Part shown: positions 1 to 5,381 of the stretch, piece after piece
Layout: each line of letters opens with the position of its first letter
Numbering within the stretch: the first letter of the stretch is position 1
DNA from: DATBMY01 sp036554605
GTDB lineage: Bacteria > Acidobacteriota > Blastocatellia > UBA7656
Assembly (NCBI GenBank): GCA_036554605.1
Contig: DATBMY010000001.1
Location: 1-11,075, forward strand
Length of the DNA: 11,075 nucleotides
Direction of reading: 5' to 3'
Notes under the pieces: generated by a model
Told to the model about the DNA's origin: nothing
Databases searched by the model: none
What the model saw: only the letters and a program-made list of their open reading frames with translations
Made by a program: the position numbers and the translations under genes

Positions 1-1
1 T

Positions 2-178
2 TTCCTCCGGGACAATCGGAGGGTGTCTCTCCCGGATCGCAAATACATTCGGCGCATCCACATTGGCACCACGCGCCGGATAGTGGTATACGGCCAGCGA
101 AAGCAATGCTGGAATATGGAACAGGATACTGATTCTGAGCATATTGAGAAGCTGAAAACAGAAGCGGAAAAGCGATAA
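2..178 (+). CDS. C-terminal end of an unidentified protein (5' end outside window)
   Basis: The frame beginning at base 2 is open for 58 codons and stops with TAA at 176-178. The stop shares its last A with the ATG of the next gene (TAATG), an arrangement typical of translationally coupled genes, and this is the main reason to believe the frame. The visible residues are very basic, with many Arg and Lys, and include a stretch RRIHIGTTRRIVVYGQ followed by an acidic/basic helical tail ending EAEKR. The basic, beta-like stretch would suit a small DNA-binding protein, for example the wing of an excisionase-type fold, but I do not recognise the family and this is only a guess. The piece is too short for a functional call. 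Confidence 0.6.
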   Translation, partial: FLRDNRRVSLPDRKYIRRIHIGTTRRIVVYGQRKQCWNMEQDTDSEHIEKLKTEAEKR

Positions 179-1206
179 TGCAAAAAGCCGCTAAAAGCAA
201 CTTTGCTCTCATAAATCCTTCCTCCAAAGCGGTGTCTGCTGACTTTGAGAACTCTGTCAGCAAAGGCGGGACATCTCTGTCCATCTTATTGAACCAGATG
301 GTCCAGGGGCTTCATTGCCGACAATCATTACATGAAATCGCTAACAGCCTAATTAAACTCGCAAGTTATGCCTACAATCTGCGTGACATAAAGACACTAC
401 AAGAAGCAAGTCTGGTGTTGATGAACCTGCCTTTAGCTGATGCGCGACAGGTTGGTATTTACTATCAAGCACATGTTTTCAATACGAATGGGCAAACCAA
501 TGAAGCCCAAGAGCTCCTTGAGAGAGTTGCTGAAAATGCCCCGAATAAGTATCGGGGCCGAGCCGTACAGGCGTTGGGATTAATTCACCTCAATCGAGGT
601 CAGCTTGACGATTCCATGCGGCTTTTCGTTGAAGCGGCGCGCGCAGGATCATCAAACAACTCTGGCGATCCAATCACACTATTGATGGCTTATTCGAACA
701 TCTCGATCATCAAGAGTGTCAACGGCGATCATAAAGAAGCTTTAGCCGACCTCGAAAAGCTCTGGCCGCTTGTGCGACTCATAACCCCGCATTCGCCTTT
801 TTATTTTTACGTTTATCACGCAGACATTGCGTATGAACTTGCTTTTTCAGGTCGAATAGACGAAGCAGAGGCGGCCATAAAGATTGCTCTCGCTTCACCA
901 TTTGCAGCGGCCTACCCAGAAATAATCCATACGCGCGACGAGATCGCGGCGAAGCGGCAAGCGGCCGCAATCTCGCATTCCCAGGTCGCGGTCGAATGCT
1001 CGCTTCAACAAAAGCACTCGCTCCAACCTGATAGCAAGCTCAAGAAAGCCTTTGCCTTTAGCTTCCGGATCTGCAAGGCGGATTACCATCAAGATCCTGC
1101 CCAGGCTATCGCGTCCGCGAGTGAATACAGCGGTCGCATACCCGGGCTCATTATACAACGCATTCATAGATCCATCCGCCCTCGCAGTCCGCCCGCTCTC
1201 TCCTGA
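178..1206 (+). CDS. TPR-repeat protein of unknown function
   Basis: This 342-residue protein is mainly helical. Paired-helix units resembling tetratricopeptide repeats are visible at about residues 90-120, 128-155, 168-200 and 213-240, with TPR-like spacing of Gly, Ala and Leu (for example ALGLIHLNRGQLDDSMRLF). Such repeats form protein-binding scaffolds. There is no signal peptide or membrane segment, so it is probably cytoplasmic. I associate this layout (short N-terminus, MVQGLxxxxSxxEIA, then repeats ending SPFAxAYPE) with a family common in Blastocatellia-type Acidobacteriota; that is recollection, not a search. Residues after about 265 lose the repeat pattern and become rich in Gln, His, Ser and Arg, so the tail may be diverged or out of frame. 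The start overlaps the upstream stop (TAATG); the ribosome site is weak. The gene is AT-richer than the rest of the window: 301-360 has 26 G+C in 60 bases, against 37 of 60 at 8761-8820. Confidence 0.75.
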   Translation: MQKAAKSNFALINPSSKAVSADFENSVSKGGTSLSILLNQMVQGLHCRQSLHEIANSLIKLASYAYNLRDIKTLQEASLVLMNLPLADARQVGIYYQAHVFNTNGQTNEAQELLERVAENAPNKYRGRAVQALGLIHLNRGQLDDSMRLFVEAARAGSSNNSGDPITLLMAYSNISIIKSVNGDHKEALADLEKLWPLVRLITPHSPFYFYVYHADIAYELAFSGRIDEAEAAIKIALASPFAAAYPEIIHTRDEIAAKRQAAAISHSQVAVECSLQQKHSLQPDSKLKKAFAFSFRICKADYHQDPAQAIASASEYSGRIPGLIIQRIHRSIRPRSPPALS

Positions 1207-1245
1207 ATCACTAACCACGTTTTCAAAGAGCAATTATCGCGAGGC

Positions 1246-1269
1246 GGGCCATCACTGCCATGACGGCCC
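1246..1269. other. Hairpin downstream of the TPR gene
   Basis: GGGCCATCA and TGACGGCCC are separated by six bases and can pair over nine positions with one mismatch. The hairpin starts 40 bases after the TPR gene stop. It has no T-tract on either side, so it is at most a weak terminator or an RNA-stabilising structure. Confidence 0.3.
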
Positions 1270-1325
1270 ACCTTGCCCATCCGCGCACCTTTGTGTGACA
1301 GTGTTAGTGTGTCTTCAACACGAAT

Positions 1326-1342
1326 GTGCGCTCGGAGCGCGC
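1326..1342 (+). promoter_or_regulatory. Hairpin touching a possible start codon
   Basis: GTGCGCT and AGCGCGC pair over seven positions (one G-T wobble) around a CGG loop. The last paired base is immediately before the ATG at 1343. The only Shine-Dalgarno-like bases for that ATG (GGAG, 1334-1337) lie in the loop and right arm. Either the structure limits initiation at 1343, or translation really starts at 1436. Confidence 0.35.
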
Positions 1343-1792
1343 ATGAGTATATCAAAAAAGCGAGGCAAAAGGGGAACTGCTGTACCACAAAAGGAGAGAT
1401 CGCTTACACACCGTCTCTACCCCCAGGGGCTCGTCATGAGCGAGAGAGACCTGGAAGCCCTCGTCCTCAGCCTGAGAATTGGCGAAGCTCACGCCGCCGC
1501 CCCCCGATTGCTCGCGATTGCCGAGGCCTTTCGAGCAATTGATCAGGGAGAGAGCCTGGATATCAATATGGGGATCATTTCACAGATAGTCGAGGAAGAG
1601 AAAAGCCAGCCCTTGAAAAGATTGATGAAGCAGATCAAGGCCGCGGCAAACGACGGCAAGCGTGGGATGGACGCGGCGTGGAGGACGACCGTGACGACCT
1701 TCCATGTGGCGCTCGACTGCATACCCGATCCGTCAGGCGGAGAGCAGCTATACAGGCAGATGCTAAAACAGGCTCTGCGAAAAAAAACTTAG
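1343..1792 (+). CDS. Small protein of unknown function
   Basis: This is an open frame with two plausible starts. ATG at 1343 gives 150 residues with a Lys/Arg-rich leader (MSISKKRGKRG). ATG at 1436 gives 119 residues starting MSERDLEAL, with AGGGG six bases upstream. I prefer 1436 weakly: the first 31 residues look unlike a folded protein, and the hairpin at 1326-1342 would block the earlier site. The body is amphipathic and helical (about LEALVLSLRIGEAHAAAPR, then FRAIDQGESLD, then EEEKSQPLKRLMKQIKAA) and ends in a basic tail, ALRKKT. It has no signal peptide, membrane segment or recognisable catalytic motif. I do not recognise the family. The same frame stays open back to 1052, but that part overlaps the TPR gene and is probably not coding. 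Confidence 0.5.
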   Translation: MSISKKRGKRGTAVPQKERSLTHRLYPQGLVMSERDLEALVLSLRIGEAHAAAPRLLAIAEAFRAIDQGESLDINMGIISQIVEEEKSQPLKRLMKQIKAAANDGKRGMDAAWRTTVTTFHVALDCIPDPSGGEQLYRQMLKQALRKKT

Positions 1793-1808
1793 CTGATGCC
1801 TTTTAGTG

Positions 1809-1858
1809 TGAGCCCTGTTTGGGGAGTAATCCTTAAATATCAAACCTGGCGGGGCTCA
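1809..1858. terminator. Imperfect stem-loop after the small unknown gene
   Basis: TGAGCCC (1809-1815) pairs with GGGCTCA (1852-1858), and inside it GTTTG (1817-1821) pairs with CAAAC (1841-1845). The structure begins 16 bases after the stop at 1792 and precedes the promoter of the GAF/STAS gene, which is where a transcript end is expected. There is no run of T after it, so intrinsic termination is uncertain. Confidence 0.3.
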
Positions 1859-1875
1859 TCCTTAGATTTCAGCTT

Positions 1876-1903
1876 TTGCCTTTCTATGTTTTGTCGCTAT
1901 ACT
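1876..1903 (+). promoter_or_regulatory. Sigma70-like promoter for the GAF/STAS gene
   Basis: The -35 candidate TTGCCT (1876-1881; four of six consensus bases) and the -10 TATACT (1898-1903; five of six) are separated by 16 bp. This would start transcription near 1910 and give a leader of about 45 bases before the ATG at 1957. The 164-bp gap between genes and the AT-rich local context support it. Confidence 0.5.
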
Positions 1904-1956
1904 GCTAGGGACTATTGGACAATCCTAATCCTTAACGGCGAGGGAAGTCGGCACTG

Positions 1957-3402
1957 ATGGCTGAAGGAAAAATTCAGCAGGCTCAAGATACATCCGAACG
2001 GCTAAAGCAACTATACGAGCTTGCCCTTACTGTGGCAGGCGACACGACCGAAGTCTTCGACCGTATAGTCAGGATAATCGCCGAGCTATTCGGCGTTCGA
2101 GTGGCTCTTGTCGAGCGGCTTGAAGGCGATAAGATAATCACCCTTTCAATGTATCTTGACGGCAAGGTCACGCACGACGGGGTGTTCGACCTCGCGGGCA
2201 CGCCATGCGCCGACGTACGCGACGAGCGCTCGTTTTGCGCCTTCAACTCTGCCATCAGGAATTACCCGCAAGACAAGTTTTTGAGCGATTTCGGGCTGGA
2301 ATCATACATCGGAGTTCCCGTGGTGAGCACCGAAGGCGAGGTCATCGCCATCATCAACGCGATGAACGACCGGCCGATCAATCTTACCGAAGATGACAAG
2401 CTATTTTTCCAGGCCCTCGCCTCCCGCGTCCGCCTCGAGCTTGAGCGGGCCCATCAGGCGAGCGAGGCTGCAAGCGTTCGCGCGCTGCTCGACATATCGA
2501 GAGAGTTAACCCGCATTAGACAGATAGACGAGACGCTTATAATGGTTGTCGACAAGGCGAGGGAGATGCTGGGCGTCGACATAGCGGCATTCGCGACAAT
2601 AGACGATCCGACCGGGACAACGAGCTGGAAGGCCATGTCAGGCTTTCTGACCGATACCTACAAGCATACCCTCTTCGCGCCGGGCAAAGGGTCGGCCGGG
2701 CGCGCCATCGAGGCGCGCAAGACGCTCGTGCTTGAAGGCATCGGGCGCAGCGCGGAATTGCCCGCCGAAGAGTTTCCTATCCTCTCCGCCGAGGGCGTAA
2801 TCAATTCCATAGCCGTGCCGCTGATGGCAGGCGAGCGAGTCGTCGGCGTCCTTATTGCCGGTTACAGGTCAGACCACATCATAACAGAGCAAGAGGTCAA
2901 GCTTGCCGAAACGATAGGCTCGCAGGCCGCCGTCGCTATCGAGAACGCAAGGCTGTTTACCGAGCTTGCCTCGGCCAACGAGCGGCTTAGCGAAATGGAC
3001 ATGTTGAAGACCGAGTTGATCGCGGAGCTTTCAACCCCGGTCATTCCGATATGGGACGGGGTCCTGCTCGCTCCGATTATTGGCACTATAACGGGTGAGC
3101 GGGCCGAAGCCATTACCGACGCACTGCTGCAGCGGGCGTCCGGCGGAGGCGCCGACGTTGTCATTCTCGACATAACCGGCGCAAGGACACTCGACACAGA
3201 CGCGGCCCATCATCTTCGCAATACGATTACCGCGGTTCAGGTCCTTGGCGCGCGATGCATACTCACGGGCATCAGGGCCTCCGTCGCGCAAACGCTCATT
3301 CAACTTGGAATCACGCTTGAGGATATCGTGACACGCAGGCGCCTGTCGGATGCCCTGCCTCTCGCCCTGGAGATTCTCGCCCGCAACCAGCGCGACGCAT
3401 AG
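1957..3402 (+). CDS. Tandem GAF sensor protein with C-terminal RsbR-type STAS domain
   Basis: This soluble protein has 481 residues. GAF domain 1 (about 33-160) has the GTPC...V and SYIGVPV landmarks. GAF domain 2 (about 188-334) ends in a helix leading into a coiled-coil linker (about 333-357). The STAS domain (about 360-472) closely follows the RsbR pattern: TPVIPIWDGVLLAPIIG, then DITGARTLDTDAAHHL and GIRASVAQTL. RsbR proteins form stressosomes, in which the N-terminal sensor controls phosphorylation of the STAS domain by the RsbT kinase. T414 (LDTDAA) and T446 (AQTL) sit where B. subtilis RsbRA has its two phospho-threonines, so the switch looks intact. The GAF ligand cannot be read from sequence. 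No rsbS, rsbT or rsbX gene is in the window, so partners must be elsewhere. The ATG follows AGGGAAG with nine bases between. The gene converges on polX with only three bases between the stops. Confidence 0.88.
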   Translation: MAEGKIQQAQDTSERLKQLYELALTVAGDTTEVFDRIVRIIAELFGVRVALVERLEGDKIITLSMYLDGKVTHDGVFDLAGTPCADVRDERSFCAFNSAIRNYPQDKFLSDFGLESYIGVPVVSTEGEVIAIINAMNDRPINLTEDDKLFFQALASRVRLELERAHQASEAASVRALLDISRELTRIRQIDETLIMVVDKAREMLGVDIAAFATIDDPTGTTSWKAMSGFLTDTYKHTLFAPGKGSAGRAIEARKTLVLEGIGRSAELPAEEFPILSAEGVINSIAVPLMAGERVVGVLIAGYRSDHIITEQEVKLAETIGSQAAVAIENARLFTELASANERLSEMDMLKTELIAELSTPVIPIWDGVLLAPIIGTITGERAEAITDALLQRASGGGADVVILDITGARTLDTDAAHHLRNTITAVQVLGARCILTGIRASVAQTLIQLGITLEDIVTRRRLSDALPLALEILARNQRDA

Positions 3403-3417
3403 CCGCTACGCGGCGCG
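3391..3417. terminator. Hairpin centred between two convergent stop codons
   Basis: The arms 3391-3402 and 3406-3417 form ten base pairs with two mismatches around the loop CCG, which is exactly the gap between the two genes. The paired TAG/CTA are the two stop codons themselves. The symmetry fits a shared bidirectional 3' end. No clear U-tract follows on either side, so it may stabilise the 3' ends instead of terminating. Confidence 0.4.
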
Positions 3418-5217
3418 ACGGCAGGCTTTCTTGTATTCAATCTCTTCCATCAGTCTTTTTAGAGAATAGGTATTTAAGACATCGTCGCGTGTTAACCATG
3501 CCCTGCGCGCGGTCGTCACCCCATAAGTCATCGAGGCAAATCCGCGTGTCGTGTGCGAATCTGTGCTGATGACGATGCCGACTCCCGCTCGCTTTGCCAC
3601 CCCGAGCCAGTAGCTGTCGAGATCCAGCCGGTACGGGCTCGCGTTCAATTCGAGACGAACTTTATACTTTCTCGCCGCCTCTATTATTCGCTCAAGGTCG
3701 ATTTCATAAGCCGGGCGCTCGCCCAGTATTCGCCCCGTCGGGTGGGCGACCACATTAAGATAACCTGTCTCTATCGCGCGGATCACGCGCCCGGTTATCT
3801 GCTCGCGCGATTGATGAAACCCTGCATGGATCGAGCCGACGATCCAGTCCAATCGGTCAAGCACCTCGAAAGGCAGGTCGAGCGATCCGTCCGAGAGTAT
3901 GTCTACTTCCGCGCCCTTCATAACGCGTATGTCGTCATACTCACCTGCGACCGCTTCGATCTCTTTTATCTCTTCGAGCAACTCTTCCGGCGTGTTGCCG
4001 TTGGCTATTGATGTAGACTGCGTATGATCGGTGATTGCTATGTACTGGTATCCGCGAAGGCGAGCGGCCTCGACCATCTCTCGGATCGAATTCTGCCCGT
4101 CCGACCATGTAGTGTGCATGTGAAAATCGCCCCGGATGTCCTCAAGCGAAATAAGGCGAGGCAGCCGCCCTTCGCGAGCCGCCAGGACTTCTCCCACGCC
4201 TTCTCGCAGTTCGGGCGGTACGTATTCAAGCCCGAGGGCGGCGTAAAACTCCTTCTCATCCTTAACGCGGATCGTGTCAGACGGCTTATGCTTTCGCTTC
4301 TTTCGGCCGTCACTCGAGCGAAACAGCTCGTAGCCTCTGAAGCTAAGGTCACGCGCGGCGGCTTCGGACTCAAGATCGCGCAGGTGCTCGACAGCGCCGG
4401 TAGTCCGCACGAGCGCTGCCCCGAAATCGGCTCCGGGAGCCAGGTGCAGGATTATTGTCACTCCCTTCTTCGTTTCGGCTTCGACGCGGCTGTCGTTGAC
4501 GCTTCGCACGCGGGCAATGTGGCCCGAAGAGGTGAACGCATCGACAAGTAAATCTCTGTCTCCCGAAGCGAGCACCTCGACCGCCTCGACCATCTCGCGA
4601 CCTCGGCGGACCTGTCCAACGATTTCCGCGAGCGCGGCGGGGTCTTTATCAAGGAGGCGCTCCATCACGGCTCGCCCCAGGTCGAGCGCATCGTTGAGCC
4701 GCATCAATCCCCGTTCGGACTCTATGCGGGCGAGCGACGATTTGATCCGGACGATTGTCTTTTCTCCAAGGCCCGCCACGGACGCGAGCCCGCCCCCTTC
4801 GGCAAACGCTTTCAGGTCTTCGAGGCTCTTTATGCCGAACTCGCGGAAAAGCGTCTGCGAAGTCTTGAGTCCTACCCCCGAAACTCGCCTGAGGTCGAGC
4901 ACACTTTCGGGCGTTTCGTCCGCCAGCGATTGAAGATAAGAAGAAGTCCCGGTCTGAACGATCTCGGCTATCAGCGCGCTGATCGATTTACCTATGCCGG
5001 GAATCTTCTGAAGCTCGGCCGGGCCGCCCCGCGCCGCCATCTCCGCTACCGACGGCTCCATCTCGTCGACCGTTTCGGCCGCCATGCGGTACGAGCGCAG
5101 CTTGAACGGGTTTTCATCGTTGAACTCCAGCAGGTCGGCTATACGATTGAGCACGTTTGCGACTTCGCGATTATCGATGGCGAGCTTGCCTTCATATTTG
5201 AGGTTGGGATCGCTCAT
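3406..5217 (-). CDS. polX: PolX-family protein with degenerate polymerase site and intact PHP nuclease domain
   Basis: This 603-residue protein has the full length and domain order of bacterial PolX. Helix-hairpin-helix elements lie at about 69-86 (IPGIGKS), 109-129 (VSGVGLK) and 145-162 (VAGLGEK). The fingers/palm region is about 175-330, and the PHP domain about 361-590. In PHP, all expected metal ligands are present: H366, H368, D373, H398, E437, H464, H492, D553 and H555. Bacterial PolX PHP domains act as 3'-5' exonucleases in DNA repair. The palm is altered: the GSxRR motif reads GQVRR (201-205), the catalytic DxD pair aligns to A212 and E214, and the third Asp aligns to I256. Gap filling should therefore be absent while nuclease activity may persist. 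Noncanonical bacterial PolX proteins of this kind have been described. The start at 5217 has GGAG 13 bases upstream, better placed for an ATG five bases earlier. It is the last gene of the - strand series. Confidence 0.93.
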   Translation of the reverse strand: MSDPNLKYEGKLAIDNREVANVLNRIADLLEFNDENPFKLRSYRMAAETVDEMEPSVAEMAARGGPAELQKIPGIGKSISALIAEIVQTGTSSYLQSLADETPESVLDLRRVSGVGLKTSQTLFREFGIKSLEDLKAFAEGGGLASVAGLGEKTIVRIKSSLARIESERGLMRLNDALDLGRAVMERLLDKDPAALAEIVGQVRRGREMVEAVEVLASGDRDLLVDAFTSSGHIARVRSVNDSRVEAETKKGVTIILHLAPGADFGAALVRTTGAVEHLRDLESEAAARDLSFRGYELFRSSDGRKKRKHKPSDTIRVKDEKEFYAALGLEYVPPELREGVGEVLAAREGRLPRLISLEDIRGDFHMHTTWSDGQNSIREMVEAARLRGYQYIAITDHTQSTSIANGNTPEELLEEIKEIEAVAGEYDDIRVMKGAEVDILSDGSLDLPFEVLDRLDWIVGSIHAGFHQSREQITGRVIRAIETGYLNVVAHPTGRILGERPAYEIDLERIIEAARKYKVRLELNASPYRLDLDSYWLGVAKRAGVGIVISTDSHTTRGFASMTYGVTTARRAWLTRDDVLNTYSLKRLMEEIEYKKACRRAA

Positions 5218-5234
5218 GTCATAAAGCTAGCTCC
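5214..5234 (-). promoter_or_regulatory. Two-codon leader ORF overlapping the polX start, with ribosome site
   Basis: Read on the - strand, GGAG (5234-5231) is followed after eight bases by ATGACATGA (5222-5214). This gives the mini-frame ATG-ACA-TGA, whose TGA overlaps the polX ATG. The Shine-Dalgarno spacing suits the mini-frame ATG better (8 bases) than the polX ATG (13 bases). PolX may be translated by termination-reinitiation, or the first ATG may be accidental. Confidence 0.3.
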
Positions 5235-5253
5235 GCGCCTGTGGCGGGTCAAG

Positions 5254-5381
5254 CAGTGGTCAGTGGCCGGTGTTCAGAGTTCAGTATTTGTTAGTTTGCT
5301 ACGCGCCATCTGAAATATGTAATAGCATACTTGAAAATCGAGAACTACTGACCACTGACCACTGGCCGCCGGCCACTGCCC
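5254..5381. repeat. Fold-back element made of degenerate 7-bp repeats
   Basis: The left arm (5254-5288) reads as heptamers CAGTGGT, CAGTGGC, CGGTGTT, CAGAGTT, CAGTATT. The right arm (5347-5381) reads ACTGACC, ACTGACC, ACTGGCC, GCCGGCC, ACTGCCC. The arms are inverted with respect to each other: CAGTGGTCAGTGG at 5254-5266 is the exact reverse complement of 5352-5364. The 58-bp centre is AT-rich and carries a smaller inverted pair, TGCTA (5297-5301) and TAGCA (5323-5327). No transposase is present. It resembles the short tandem heptamer repeats and MITE-like fold-backs dispersed in some bacterial genomes. The right arm overlaps the 3' end of the lipoprotein gene. Confidence 0.75.

Noticed and set aside
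1052..1342. N-terminal extension of the small unknown gene back to an ATG at 1052
   Set aside because: It overlaps the TPR gene by 155 bases, its translation is rich in Arg, Pro, Ser and His without protein-like patterning, and there are better starts at 1343 and 1436.
3169..3201. STAS domain as a simple anti-anti-sigma factor (SpoIIAA/RsbV type)
   Set aside because: The TPVIPIW...LAPIIG opening, the DITG..DT.AAHHL motif with Thr and the second AQT site match RsbR proteins, and the long GAF sensor N-terminus is not found in RsbV.
3553..4551. Long + strand open frames inside polX
   Set aside because: They lie antisense to a gene with clear family motifs along its full length; long antisense frames are expected in GC-rich coding DNA.
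4540..4570. SGDRDLL in PolX (residues 218-224) as the catalytic DxD motif
   Set aside because: It looks like GDIDLL, but ungapped alignment from the RRGRE motif to FGAAL and TGAVEH puts A212/E214 at the catalytic positions; using SGDRD would need an eight-residue insertion and a matching deletion.
4496..5313. + strand open frames over the 5' half of polX and the repeat
   Set aside because: They are low-complexity Arg/Ser-rich translations opposite a well-supported gene, with no ribosome sites or recognisable domains.
5231..5381. Insertion sequence or integron attachment site between lipoprotein and polX
   Set aside because: There is no transposase, integrase or target duplication; the only structure is the heptamer-based fold-back.
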